Virus record (IMG/VR): IMGVR_UViG_3300009414_000057
Coordinates: 1-27,280 of that record
From: a virus
Direction: 5' to 3' (one strand)
Length of the DNA stretch: 27,280 bases
Shown here: positions 1 through 9,076 of the stretch, one piece after another
Position numbering within the stretch: position 1 is the first letter of the stretch
Layout: the number at the start of each line of letters is the position of its first letter
Translations under genes and position numbers: made by a program
Notes under the pieces: model-generated
The model's input: only the letters and a program-made list of their open reading frames with translations
Databases searched by the model: none
Told to the model about the DNA's origin: nothing

Positions 1-1348
1 CCCCATAGCTGACACCTTCTGAATCACGCACGCGGAAAACGGTCTTGGTGGTAGCCATTGGCTGCCCTGCGTTGGGACCGTAGTTTGGAGTTTCTGCCGC
101 GAGTTCTTCAGGGGTGAGATCAACGGTGATCTCTTCTACATCAAAGGAAGTGGCACTGGGAAAGTCTGGACCGATGGTTCGGGCAAGTGTCTTGCCATAG
201 ACAACCATGTCATCGGTTTCGGGGGGAATGGTAGAGGTATCTATTGGGGTTGTGGGTTCGGCTGTGGTGACTGGCGGACGGTCATACTGAGCCCTGCGAG
301 CCGTATTGGCTTCCTCTCGGTCAGCTCTGTCTGCGCGTTCTTTCTCCAGTTGGGAATCACTGAAGGTGCGGGTACGGCGTGCGCCTACACCGGCCAAGGC
401 AAGGTCAGCCACAAAGCCTGCTGCACCACCTATGGTGAAGTTATCGAGAGCATCTTCCCCGTAATCATGGTCGGGGTTATAAATCTTTTGCTCCCCCAAG
501 TCCTGCATTAAGCCAGCGATCACTTCCTGTACGCCTTCTTTCCCCGCATTCTTAAAGCCACTGGTGATACGGCCCATAATGCTGGTGCGCGCCCTGTCGT
601 CAAGCTTGAGAGGGTCCAGCCTTCGCAAGAAACCGGGGATCGGGGCAAGTTCTGTCATCCCTGTAATAGCACCCCATGCTATAGCGGCATCTTCCTGACC
701 CTGACTTACATCAATTCCTTCTTCTCTGGACTCCTCTACCCGCTGCGCGGCTTCGCCTGTCCCTGTGCCTAGCGCGAGAGTGCCGGTAAGTCCCAGCTCA
801 AGATTGCTCCCAAAGCCTGCGGCTGTGGCAACTTTACCAGCCTTACCGGCATAACCGGATAACCGTAGAGCCACGCCTGGGGTAAGGAAGGTGGCCAGGG
901 AACCCAAGCCCTGACCAAATTTGGTCATCCATGCATCCTGATAAGCCACATCTGGACCCATGAAGGAGTTGTTGAGTGCCTGCTGACCTTTTCTGGCAGC
1001 GGCGACTACCGCATTGTCATCACCAGAATCAATCAGATCGTCCAGACCAATGACGTTGGTAGCGGCATCAGCCAGTTCGGCTATGCCCTCTACAGCCCCA
1101 AGCATGCCCTGACCAAATCCGCGGGGAATAGCCTTGGCAAACTCCTTGGTCTGACCCCACACAGTTCTGTCGTATTCAGGTTCAGCCTGTTCGCCTGCTA
1201 GATGTTGCGCGATTTGGGAATAATCAAAGCCATCTTGGATGGCTAAATCTAGGTCAAAGCCACGTTCTTTCGCTAGATGAGAAGCAATTTGCTCATCACT
1301 AAAACCATCCTCTTTAGCGAGCGCATAATTAAAGGCGGAGTCAGGCAT
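1..1348 (-). CDS. Very large internal virion/polyvalent-type protein, 3'-partial
   Basis: The frame is open from the ATG at 1348 to the left edge, giving at least 449 codons; the C-terminus lies outside. The start is MPDSAFNYALAKEDGFSDEQ, and two related units of about 18 residues (GFSDEQIASHLAKERGFD and GFDYSQIAQHLAGEQ) are UBA-like short helical repeats typical at the N-termini of giant marine phage ejection proteins. A hydrophobic Gly-rich stretch (GLGSLATFLTPGVALRLSGY, then AAGFGSNLELGLTGTLALGT) follows at about residues 145-195, then AGKEGVQEVIAGLMQDLGEQ and a long acidic region. Such proteins often carry enzyme domains (transglycosylase, protease) further along, which cannot be seen here. 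AGGA is twelve bases upstream of the ATG, and the gap to the previous stop is 6 bases. Confidence 0.75.
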   Translation of the reverse strand, partial: MPDSAFNYALAKEDGFSDEQIASHLAKERGFDLDLAIQDGFDYSQIAQHLAGEQAEPEYDRTVWGQTKEFAKAIPRGFGQGMLGAVEGIAELADAATNVIGLDDLIDSGDDNAVVAAARKGQQALNNSFMGPDVAYQDAWMTKFGQGLGSLATFLTPGVALRLSGYAGKAGKVATAAGFGSNLELGLTGTLALGTGTGEAAQRVEESREEGIDVSQGQEDAAIAWGAITGMTELAPIPGFLRRLDPLKLDDRARTSIMGRITSGFKNAGKEGVQEVIAGLMQDLGEQKIYNPDHDYGEDALDNFTIGGAAGFVADLALAGVGARRTRTFSDSQLEKERADRADREEANTARRAQYDRPPVTTAEPTTPIDTSTIPPETDDMVVYGKTLARTIGPDFPSATSFDVEEITVDLTPEELAAETPNYGPNAGQPMATTKTVFRVRDSEGVSYG

Positions 1349-1354
1349 GAATTA

Positions 1355-3616
1355 TTACATCCTGTACTTTTCATCGGATAAACTGGCTGTAGCGCTAGGC
1401 GGACCTCCACCTTCCCCCTCCAAGGCGTTTATAAAGGCATTGTAAAATTCATCACTCAGCCTTGGTCTCAACGCTTTAAGTATCATGAGCTGATTTTCTC
1501 TTATAAATTCCAGTTTCGCCTCTGGAAGGAATGCAGCACCCATATCCTCAGCCGCCTCTTGTATTGTCTCCATATAGTTTTCAAATGAAGTTGTGGCAGC
1601 ACGCAGATCAACCCCTTCTTCTTTAGTAAGGTCAAATTCAATTTTCTCAGCCGCTGCCTCAAGGGTTCGGGCTCGATTAACATTCAGGCTACGCAGCTCG
1701 GCTGCGCTCAAGTCATGCGCTGCCTCTTTCAGCAGACGATCCGTTTCGGCAACGTGTGCCTGGAGACCATATGTCTCCTCCCATTGGCGTATCTCCTCGC
1801 CTCTAATAGCTTCATCTCTCCCTTCCTCATACTCAAACGTGGCAGACTTCAAGCCAAACTCATCTGCTTGAGCCAAGGCAGCCTCTTCATAATCCCTGAA
1901 GCTTCTGCCCTCCGCTCTGGCAGCATCTCTGGCCAAGGCGTTTATAGAGGTAGCAGCCTCACCGGCACGCTGTAAACCTCCGCTCATGTCACCACCGGCC
2001 ACACCAGCGCCAAGCTGCATCATTGCAGCACTAAACGCATCGCGTCTTCCTTCCTCTCTGATCTGATTAATAAGTTCTTGGGTTGATCCACGCCGCGCTT
2101 CTAACCGCTCCGCCCCTCCTTCTACGAGGGCAGTAAGTGCATCCGTCACTCCGCTCCTGTCAAGTGTACCTGGCAGCTTCCGCTGGTCGGCGGCATCCTG
2201 CCCAATAGCGCCACTGATATCCGCGTAGGCGGAAGTAAGTTCCTCACCCCCCAGTTCTTGGGCAGTCTCAAATTCATTTAGTACGTCTTGAAGTTGAAAT
2301 GAATCTGCATCCGCTGCCGTATCAGTTCCAACAAGATCAGCATCACCCCCACCAATTGGTCTGGTAGCTGTCCCTGTATATTCCGTCCCAATTTCTTCCC
2401 CAGTCATATCTGCAACAATCTCTGCAATATTACCAACATCCTCAAGGGGTCTAAGAAGCTCTTCGGGGAGAGGGGTTCCTGCCCCATACTCACTTTCAAT
2501 ATCCCCTTCTAATAAATAAGTCTCTTTAAGTTCTTCAGGAACAACCCCGCCGAACCTTTCAATCGCCTCTATCTCCCTTAACCGCTCCTCTTCTTTTCTA
2601 ATACGCGCTTCCTTCCCCAAAGCCCCACGATAAGCTTCTTGACTTTGTCCTACCATAGTCTGGGCAGCACTACTCACCGCAGGCGAATAAGACCCAGAGA
2701 ATGGATTCATATAAGGAGCCAACTCTCTTCTCTGTTCTTGTAACGCATGGTATTCAGGGCCAAAAGCTCCACCTTTCTGCATTCCAATAACGCCGCCTGA
2801 AGCGGCTTCCTCTGTTTCCGCCTGTTCTCGCATCCTTAATATGTTTTCTCTATGCTCTTCTAAAGAATTTATGGTTTCTATAAGGTGAGGATTTTCTTCC
2901 ATAAACTCCTTTCTGCTTCCTATATCAGACAAGAATTCAATTGTACTCTCTAGCGTCGTAGTACCCGGTGCTGAACGCCAGTCAATCAAATCATTTAAAG
3001 CTTCTCTGAAAGTTCTATCCCCGTACTGTCTTCTCTTCCTATCTAAATCTTCTATAAGTTGAAGACCCCTTTCACTGCTTGGGTCAATTGGCCCCATAGG
3101 ATCGTAATCAACTAAATGCCCAACGGCAGCATTGGGGTCACGGTCTCGGATTCCTGTAGCTTTATCAAACAGGTATGATTCATCCTCTACCTGTCGCCCC
3201 TCTTGATATCCAATAATACCGCCTGAAGCCATCCCTTGGGGTTGCCCTCCCATCCCCGCCAAACCGGAGTTTCCAATGGCCGTACCCCCAGTGGGAGGAG
3301 GGGGCGCACCTGCCGCAACCGCAGGCACTTGGGAAGTAGGGTCAGTAGGGATGGGAGAACCCATTGTCTGGGAAGCCATCGTCATGGGATCGGGCATCAT
3401 GCCACGCAACCCCCCAGCAATTATTTGTTCGCTAACTGTACCTTCGGGCTGCTCTTGAGTAGCCTCATATCGTTCACGCATATCTGTCCGGCGCTGTATT
3501 TCAGACAGCACCAGAAACTGGGGGAGCTGTCCTGAAGGCTGCTCCATCTCTCCATAGAGGGACGCATCGGGCAAGCCTTTTATAAAATCTTCCTGTTCAA
3601 GAATATTCTGAAGCAT
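1355..3616 (-). CDS. Internal virion/ejection protein candidate
   Basis: The product is 753 aa. Residues 1-60 are acidic and helical (LQNILEQEDFIKGLPDASLY). A Pro/Gly/Met-rich linker (70-140) ends in MASGGIIGYQEGRQVEDES. A second similar motif, ASGGVIGMQKGG, lies near residue 275, and between them is a charged helical domain. Residues 300-450 are Glu-rich (EEERLREIEAIERFGGVVPE). The last 270 residues form long helices with AFSAAMMQLGAGVAGGDMSG and EAATSINALARDAARAEGRS, the typical 'sample-the-membrane' helical segment of ejection proteins. A strong GGGAGGCGTATA site precedes the ATG. The neighbours are two other ejection candidates. Function is inferred from composition, position and the shared Gly motif. 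Confidence 0.75.
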   Translation of the reverse strand: MLQNILEQEDFIKGLPDASLYGEMEQPSGQLPQFLVLSEIQRRTDMRERYEATQEQPEGTVSEQIIAGGLRGMMPDPMTMASQTMGSPIPTDPTSQVPAVAAGAPPPPTGGTAIGNSGLAGMGGQPQGMASGGIIGYQEGRQVEDESYLFDKATGIRDRDPNAAVGHLVDYDPMGPIDPSSERGLQLIEDLDRKRRQYGDRTFREALNDLIDWRSAPGTTTLESTIEFLSDIGSRKEFMEENPHLIETINSLEEHRENILRMREQAETEEAASGGVIGMQKGGAFGPEYHALQEQRRELAPYMNPFSGSYSPAVSSAAQTMVGQSQEAYRGALGKEARIRKEEERLREIEAIERFGGVVPEELKETYLLEGDIESEYGAGTPLPEELLRPLEDVGNIAEIVADMTGEEIGTEYTGTATRPIGGGDADLVGTDTAADADSFQLQDVLNEFETAQELGGEELTSAYADISGAIGQDAADQRKLPGTLDRSGVTDALTALVEGGAERLEARRGSTQELINQIREEGRRDAFSAAMMQLGAGVAGGDMSGGLQRAGEAATSINALARDAARAEGRSFRDYEEAALAQADEFGLKSATFEYEEGRDEAIRGEEIRQWEETYGLQAHVAETDRLLKEAAHDLSAAELRSLNVNRARTLEAAAEKIEFDLTKEEGVDLRAATTSFENYMETIQEAAEDMGAAFLPEAKLEFIRENQLMILKALRPRLSDEFYNAFINALEGEGGGPPSATASLSDEKYRM

Positions 3617-4938
3617 TATACGCCTCCCCAGCGGCCACCACCGCCACCGCTCATGGCATTATAAAGCCCGATACCGCTTATCCCCGCACCAACAAGCTGC
3701 TGTGCAGCGCTGGGCTGGTTACCATACACAACCTGCGATTGCCCCGGCCCCACTGGAAGCCCACGCAACATGCTGCTGTACAAGTTGAGCTGCTCTCTGG
3801 GGAACGTCTGTTGACGCAAGAAGTCTTGGTAACCGATGTCAAGCCCCCGTTGTGCAAGCGCTCTACGGCGCTGTCCGGCCGCCTCAAGCTGTCCCAGACG
3901 GCTAATGTCCATCGCCTGACGGGTTCCGGCAAGATCACTCATCCTCTGCCCAGCCATCATTCTGCGGTCAATGTCCTGTCCTAATGTTCCGTAACCCTGC
4001 ATACCTAACTGGGCTGCCTCACCAAGACCTGCTCTGTTGAACTCGGCTCGCTGGATATTTGCCTGACGGTCTTGCTCAAAGGCTTGTCGTGCCTGAGCTA
4101 AATCCTGAAAAGCTGCCTGTCTATCTGCCTCTCCAAACTGTAGGGCTGCCTGTCGGTTAGCAACATCGGTCTCATACTGTGCTGCCCTGTCTGCTTCAAA
4201 AGCCTGTCGTGCCTGTAGATAATTTTCCATATCCCCACGGGACTGAATATCACCAAGCTGAAGACCGAGATTACGCTCTCGTTCTGACTGCATCACCCCT
4301 TCACGATAACCCCCAAGACCACCTGACATAGCCGCTTGAGCGGCAATCTGGTTAGCCGCTTTCTCGGACTCCTCTCTGGCAAGCCTTTTCTGAACATCTA
4401 AAAAGTTCTGCTGGTAGGGATTCATGTACGATTCAAGAATCCCCGCATCTCCAAATTCATCTATCGTAACATCGGCTACGTCCTCTCCCCCCAGATCAGT
4501 TATACCCCCTTGATCCGCCAGATAGGCTTCTTGAGTTCCCGGCTGCGTAAAGTCCACTGCCCCCGTCCTGATATCAGCAAATTGTGGACGCTCCCTGCGG
4601 TATTCACCCACACCCCGCATCATTTCACGGGTAGCCTGATCAGCCATCATCGCCCGCTGATAAGGACTTCCAATAGCCGATTCTCTGGCTAACGACTGCG
4701 CCTCCCTGAAGGATTCAGGGGTTCCAGCCAACGCCATCTCGGCATACGCCTCCTGAGCGCCCCCTTCGTAGGGATCGAATTCCGCTAGTCGTCTACCGGG
4801 GTACGTCGTGTACCCGGTCAGAGACTCGTAAGTACCCCGATCCAGCAGGTCTTCATAAAAGGGTACGAGTTCTTCAGGTAAAGTCTCAACCTGAGTCGTG
4901 GAAACTGTGTTTTGACCACCGCCACCGCCGAAGCACAT
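3616..4938 (-). CDS. Internal virion/ejection protein candidate, coiled coil
   Basis: The product is 440 aa. The N-terminus MCFGGGGGQNTVSTTQVETL is a known start style of marine phage internal proteins. Residues 160-180 have GILESYMNPYQQNFLDVQKR, followed by a long helical region rich in Arg, Gln, Ala and Glu (about 180-330) with repeats such as YLQARQAFEADRAAQYET, ADRQAAFQDLAQARQAFEQD and RQANIQRAEFNRAGLGEAAQ. The C-terminus ends in a Gly-rich tail GGGGGRWGGV. It is probably a coiled-coil core or ejection protein carried inside the head. A GGGAG site lies before the ATG. The stop shares a base with the next start (TAATG), so it is coupled to the 753-aa gene. No enzyme motif is seen. Confidence 0.75.
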   Translation of the reverse strand: MCFGGGGGQNTVSTTQVETLPEELVPFYEDLLDRGTYESLTGYTTYPGRRLAEFDPYEGGAQEAYAEMALAGTPESFREAQSLARESAIGSPYQRAMMADQATREMMRGVGEYRRERPQFADIRTGAVDFTQPGTQEAYLADQGGITDLGGEDVADVTIDEFGDAGILESYMNPYQQNFLDVQKRLAREESEKAANQIAAQAAMSGGLGGYREGVMQSERERNLGLQLGDIQSRGDMENYLQARQAFEADRAAQYETDVANRQAALQFGEADRQAAFQDLAQARQAFEQDRQANIQRAEFNRAGLGEAAQLGMQGYGTLGQDIDRRMMAGQRMSDLAGTRQAMDISRLGQLEAAGQRRRALAQRGLDIGYQDFLRQQTFPREQLNLYSSMLRGLPVGPGQSQVVYGNQPSAAQQLVGAGISGIGLYNAMSGGGGGRWGGV

Positions 4939-4940
4939 AG

Positions 4941-5399
4941 TTAAACTCCCGTGGCGAATAAACCGCCAACTGTAATCAATCCAAGTTTATTCATAATAGC
5001 GGCCTTTCCTAAGGCATCTTCTTTACTGAAAACGCCTACGATTAAAGGCAGGCTTTTTTCTTTTGCATAATCTTTCGCAGCTTCTATTAAAATTCCAGCT
5101 ACACCTTTTTTTCTATACTGTGGCAAAACGTAAAACCAACCGTCTGTCAGGTATTCTGCATCAGAATACCAAGGCGATGTTTTATTGAGTCCTATAGTGC
5201 CGATTAACTTTCCATCATCTTCTACAACAAACACAGCTTCTCTTATGTTAAATGCTACCCACTTCATACCTTTCCCTAAGTTGAGGTTAGACGCACTTAA
5301 AACTCCCATGTCATGCTCTGGCACAAAATTTTGTACAACAAAATCAACTACATTTTTGAAATCTTTTGGGGCATCTGTTAATTTTCTAATACGCCTCAT
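4941..5399 (-). CDS. GNAT-family N-acetyltransferase
   Basis: The product is 152 aa. The central part has the GNAT order: a strand (AVFVVEDDGKLIGTIGLNKT, residues 55-74), a strand FYVLPQ, and the acetyl-CoA pyrophosphate loop RKKGVA (96-101, pattern R/Q-x-x-G-x-A), followed by helix GILIEAAKDYAKEKSL and strand PLIVGVFS. The enzyme would move an acetyl group from acetyl-CoA to an amine; the acceptor is unknown. It starts in an ATGA overlap with the 1223-aa gene and is followed by the 440-aa gene after 2 bases. Sample lines have 32-38% G+C against about 50% in the neighbours (20/60 at 5041-5100, 19/60 at 5341-5400, 30/60 at 5461-5520), so it looks acquired. It could modify a virion or host protein. 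Confidence 0.85.
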   Translation of the reverse strand: MRRIRKLTDAPKDFKNVVDFVVQNFVPEHDMGVLSASNLNLGKGMKWVAFNIREAVFVVEDDGKLIGTIGLNKTSPWYSDAEYLTDGWFYVLPQYRKKGVAGILIEAAKDYAKEKSLPLIVGVFSKEDALGKAAIMNKLGLITVGGLFATGV

Positions 5400-8300
5400 G
5401 CTGGCATCACCGCGCTGCGGTTAATCTTTTTGGGCTGCCTTCCGCCAGTACGCGCATTACGCACATCCTGCATCATGACATCCAGAATATCAGCTCCTGC
5501 ATCTGAACTGCCATCACCGAGTCCTGACACCACATCAGCGGCTACAATATACTCCCCGGGTGAGACCGCTATCTCCTGCGCCTCTCCGATAACACCCATG
5601 ACCTCATCATCCATCCCTGCACCAGCCCCTGAAATTACACCTTCTGTCTGTGCTTCCGGGTTACCGGCCACCGATTTAAGAACGGCATCCCTCAACTGCT
5701 GAAACGCCTCTGCCCCATACTCTGCAATGAACTGCTCGATAACCGCATCTGAATCTTCAATGTTGCCCTTGATCGCCTCTATCGTCATGTCAACCAGCTC
5801 AGGGTAATCTGTTTCAACGGTTTCCTCGACAAAGGTCTCTTCCACCACCTGTTCCGGCATTGGAGCCTCTACCGGAATATCCGCAATACCACCGGCCTGT
5901 AAATATACGCGCCCTGCTGGGGTCATGAACTGGCGTGTACCTACCCGGCCTCCAGTAGCCGCCGCGCCCTGACTAACGGCAGCATAGAGAGCCTGAACAG
6001 TTTCAAGGGGAATATCGAGGGCAGCCGCCACATCCTCTGCGGCTAAATCAACATCTATCGCCCCAGCGGCAAAATCCAGAGCCTGCTCTTGGGTATAAGG
6101 AGGCTCTCCATAATTGTCGGCCACAAAATCTCGGATATTCTGCTGCTGCTCCATCATATTGTCGTACTCGGCAGTAGCATAAGCCGCCTCAAGGGTTCCG
6201 GCATCATCCCCGATATAACCCGTTCCTAGGGTATCCCATGCCTCAGTCTCAGGCATCTGCCCAGCATCCGTAGCAGTAGTGTCACCAATTATGGTGGCTA
6301 TCTGGTCTTCAGTTACTGTTGGGACAGTCGCTGCGCCTTCAAGGGTGCTAGTGTCAATCGCAGCATTGTATGTATCACCAGCTTTCTCGGTACTTATCTG
6401 ATTCACAGCAGCCAGAAAATCATCCACACTCATCCCGTAGTAATCCGCAATCTGCTGGGCAGATGCCTCACCATCCATATAAAGATTCCAAACTGCATCA
6501 GCCTCCGCTTCAGAATAATCGCCATCCACCTCACTAGCGGGTGTTATTTCATTCAGCGCGGTCTGCCACGCTGGAGTATCGTCATCAACAACAGTCGTAT
6601 CATCAACAACAGTTGTATCATCAACAACAGTCGTATCATCAACAACAGTCGTATCATCAACAACAGTCGTATCATCAACAACAGTCGTATCATCAACAAC
6701 TGTGGTGTCATCAACAACTGTGGTGTCATCCTCTAGAGAGTCTAGGTAAGCCTGAAATTGGGTTGCAAACGAGCCATCAAATGCACCGAAGGTTCCCATA
6801 ATGGCCGCATCACCTTCATCCGAACTAGCTTCCAAAAGACCAGCAATACCAGCAGCTTCCTCATCGGTTAACGTACCGTCAGCCAGATACGAAGCGACAG
6901 TGCTATTTGTCCAGCCCGGTTGTACGTCATGCCTAGTTCCAGAATCATCATAAAGATAGTCTGTATCGTCAACTACGACAGGGGTGTCATCAACAACAGT
7001 GGTGTCTGTAGTGTCCCCTAGAGAGTCTAGGTAAGTTTGAAATTGAGTGGCAAACGAATCATCAAACGCACCAAAGGTTCCCATAATGGCCGCTTTGCCT
7101 TCTTCTGAACTGACGTCCAAGAGACCAGCAATACCAGCAGCTTCCTCATCGGTTAAAGTCCCGTCAGCCAGATACGAAGCGACAGTGCTATTTGTCCAGC
7201 CGGGCTGATCTTCATATACATTTCCAGCAGCATCGTAAAGCACGTTGCTAGGGGTTAGAGTCTCAACAACAGCGGTGTCTGTGGTGGTTCCATCATCAAC
7301 AACAGTGGTTCCATCATCAACAACAGTGGTTCCATCATCAACAACAGTGGTTCCGGCACCAGTAAGGGTGTTGTAGTAGTCCATCAACTCAGTAAGAGTC
7401 ATGCCGTAGTAGTCAGCTATCTGCTGTCTATCAGCTCCGCCAGCAATAAGATCAACAATCGCATCCGCCTCTTCCTGAGTGTAGTCACCGTCAACATTGG
7501 GGCTAATCGACTGTAGCTGGGTCAATAAGTTGACCCCAGCGGTCGAAGTGAGAGTGTCATCAACAATATCAGGGTCGTCACCACTAAAGATGGTTGTTGT
7601 ATCTGCCGGATCACCGGCAGTAATCACTGTATCGCCTGCGGTCGTTTCCTCTATCCCTGCGGCAAGATTACTAATACCACCCCGCGCACCACTGAACTGG
7701 CTGAAGATGCTGTCAAAACTCGCCAAGGTACGATCTTCGGGTGCTAAACCCTCTATCTGGTCATAGAACGCCGCTAATTGCTCTTCGTTCAGACCATACA
7801 TTCCAGCCAGATAATCCGATGCCCCACCACCGAACAGGTCATAGCTGCGATCAAGCTCCGGCTCTTCCACCTGCTCGAAGAAATCAAATTCTTTTTCAAA
7901 ACCATGCCGGTAATCAGGAGGAGCCTGTTGCTCAAACTTACCACGCAGGAAGGACTGTTGCTCTGCCCCTGAACCGGCTACTGTATTTACAGAATAATCA
8001 CCCGTCAAAGGGTCAATCATTGTAGTATTACGGGGGCGAGCGTAATTTCCTGTTGAGTGATCGTCAGGGTCACCGGGTAAGTGCGTATGGCCATTTATCG
8101 CCCCACCACCGTTGTAACCAACTATGCCGCCTGCGGCTGACTTAAACGGATTCTGGTAAGGGTTTGTCCCGCGAGTTCTGGAGGCCACTTCCCGTGCGTT
8201 ATGCAGGATACCCTCGAACCTGCGGTTCTTGGCAGCCTGATCTCGTAAGCCACCCTTTCGCAAATCCTCCATAAATTCCTGTTGTTCTACGTTTGCCCTC

Positions 8301-9067
8301 GTCCCTGCTCCAAGTGCGATAGGAAGAGAAGCCATTGGGTTTTTCAGTTCCTGACCCATTGCTGCCAAGCCTTCACCGCTAAAGGTTGCTCCCAACCTCT
8401 CTCCAACACCCATGTCAGCATACCCCTGAGCCAGCTTGGCCTCCGCTCCCTGAAGACCCGAATAGGCATCTGCATACCCCTGCTGTGCAGGAGAAAATTG
8501 TGTAATCCCCGCCGCTTCTTGAAAGCGAACATTAGTAGGATCAAAAGGATCATAAGAAGGGGGGATAATAGGGTTAGCAGCCTGCCCCGCTAAAGTAGAT
8601 TCCATCACAGCCTCACTTGGAATGTACCCAGCAGGAACAGCTTCCCCTGCCGTAGCCAAAGCCGCTTCGGTTCCGGCCACATTAGATAATTCAGAGGATA
8701 AACCCTCTGCCGTTGTTGCGCCCGCCCCAAGAAGCTTACCTAAACCAAAACCAGTAACACCACTTATCAATCCTTTCTCGAAATCCCCACTTTCTGCCCA
8801 TGTTGCAAGACCCGCACCCAAGGCGCTGCCCCAAGCAGCACCGCCAGCCAAAGCTCCCCCCGCCAAGCTGCCAAAAATTGGCGCAAGGAAAGGCAGGAAT
8901 GCTTCAGGCTGACCAGTAACAGGGTTTATGGTTAGCTCGCCTGTCGGGGACATCGCTGCCAGACCACTCACCTCGGCAGGATTCATGTGGACAAGGGTAC
9001 TGTCCCCGAACCTGCCGTAGTCGGATAGCTGGTTTGCCGTTCTCTGTAATGGCGGCTGCATATTCAT
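5396..9067 (-). CDS. Large repeat-containing internal virion/ejection protein candidate
   Basis: The product is 1223 aa. Residues 20-60 (GDSTLVHMNPAEVSGLAAMS, then GELTINPVTGQPEAFLP) match the start of large marine phage virion proteins. Residues 59-115 are Gly/Ala-rich and hydrophobic (LAGGALAGGAAWGSALGAGL), able to enter a membrane. Residue 312 onward has AAGGIVGYNGGG. The centre is repetitive: TTVVDDG x3 (about 574-594), a 63-residue unit in two copies (about 621-683 and 716-778, WTNSTVASYLADGTLTDEEA), and TTVVDD x8 (781-828). Helical 'QQIADYYGM' units flank these. The C-terminal SPGEYIVAADVVSGLGDGSS is shared with other marine phage late proteins. No enzyme domain is visible. Ejection or core protein is the best inference; tape-measure function is less likely without tail tube genes. 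Confidence 0.75.
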   Translation of the reverse strand: MNMQPPLQRTANQLSDYGRFGDSTLVHMNPAEVSGLAAMSPTGELTINPVTGQPEAFLPFLAPIFGSLAGGALAGGAAWGSALGAGLATWAESGDFEKGLISGVTGFGLGKLLGAGATTAEGLSSELSNVAGTEAALATAGEAVPAGYIPSEAVMESTLAGQAANPIIPPSYDPFDPTNVRFQEAAGITQFSPAQQGYADAYSGLQGAEAKLAQGYADMGVGERLGATFSGEGLAAMGQELKNPMASLPIALGAGTRANVEQQEFMEDLRKGGLRDQAAKNRRFEGILHNAREVASRTRGTNPYQNPFKSAAGGIVGYNGGGAINGHTHLPGDPDDHSTGNYARPRNTTMIDPLTGDYSVNTVAGSGAEQQSFLRGKFEQQAPPDYRHGFEKEFDFFEQVEEPELDRSYDLFGGGASDYLAGMYGLNEEQLAAFYDQIEGLAPEDRTLASFDSIFSQFSGARGGISNLAAGIEETTAGDTVITAGDPADTTTIFSGDDPDIVDDTLTSTAGVNLLTQLQSISPNVDGDYTQEEADAIVDLIAGGADRQQIADYYGMTLTELMDYYNTLTGAGTTVVDDGTTVVDDGTTVVDDGTTTDTAVVETLTPSNVLYDAAGNVYEDQPGWTNSTVASYLADGTLTDEEAAGIAGLLDVSSEEGKAAIMGTFGAFDDSFATQFQTYLDSLGDTTDTTVVDDTPVVVDDTDYLYDDSGTRHDVQPGWTNSTVASYLADGTLTDEEAAGIAGLLEASSDEGDAAIMGTFGAFDGSFATQFQAYLDSLEDDTTVVDDTTVVDDTTVVDDTTVVDDTTVVDDTTVVDDTTVVDDTTVVDDDTPAWQTALNEITPASEVDGDYSEAEADAVWNLYMDGEASAQQIADYYGMSVDDFLAAVNQISTEKAGDTYNAAIDTSTLEGAATVPTVTEDQIATIIGDTTATDAGQMPETEAWDTLGTGYIGDDAGTLEAAYATAEYDNMMEQQQNIRDFVADNYGEPPYTQEQALDFAAGAIDVDLAAEDVAAALDIPLETVQALYAAVSQGAAATGGRVGTRQFMTPAGRVYLQAGGIADIPVEAPMPEQVVEETFVEETVETDYPELVDMTIEAIKGNIEDSDAVIEQFIAEYGAEAFQQLRDAVLKSVAGNPEAQTEGVISGAGAGMDDEVMGVIGEAQEIAVSPGEYIVAADVVSGLGDGSSDAGADILDVMMQDVRNARTGGRQPKKINRSAVMPA
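6583..6726 (-). repeat. 18-bp tandem repeat, 8 copies
   Basis: Plus-strand unit CATCAACAACAGTCGTAT begins at 6583 and continues without gaps for eight units. Units 1 and 3-6 are identical, unit 2 has one C-to-T change, and units 7-8 read CATCAACAACTGTGGTGT. It encodes TTVVDD in frame, so copy changes keep the frame. The near identity implies recent expansion. Confidence 0.95.
6733..6922 (-). repeat. 190-bp direct repeat, copy A (partner at 7018-7207)
   Basis: The segment begins CTAGAGAGTCTAGGTAAG and is matched at a constant offset of 285 bp by 7018-7207 with scattered substitutions. Long stretches such as AGACCAGCAATACCAGCAGC are identical. Both copies encode the unit WTNSTVASYLADGTLTDEEA to AIMGTFGAFD, so the gene grew by internal duplication. 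Confidence 0.9.
7018..7207 (-). repeat. 190-bp direct repeat, copy B
   Basis: Partner of 6733-6922, same length and orientation. It lies between the 21-bp and 18-bp arrays of the same gene. Confidence 0.9.
7286..7348 (-). repeat. 21-bp tandem repeat, 3 copies
   Basis: The plus-strand unit GGTTCCATCATCAACAACAG plus T is present three times with no differences, encoding TTVVDDG. It is related to the 18-bp unit by one extra Gly codon. Confidence 0.95.
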
Positions 9068-9076
9068 AGTTTAATC

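Noticed and set aside
6583-6726. CRISPR array at the regularly repeated 18-bp units
   Set aside because: The units are contiguous without spacers and lie in frame within a coding gene, so this is a coding tandem repeat.
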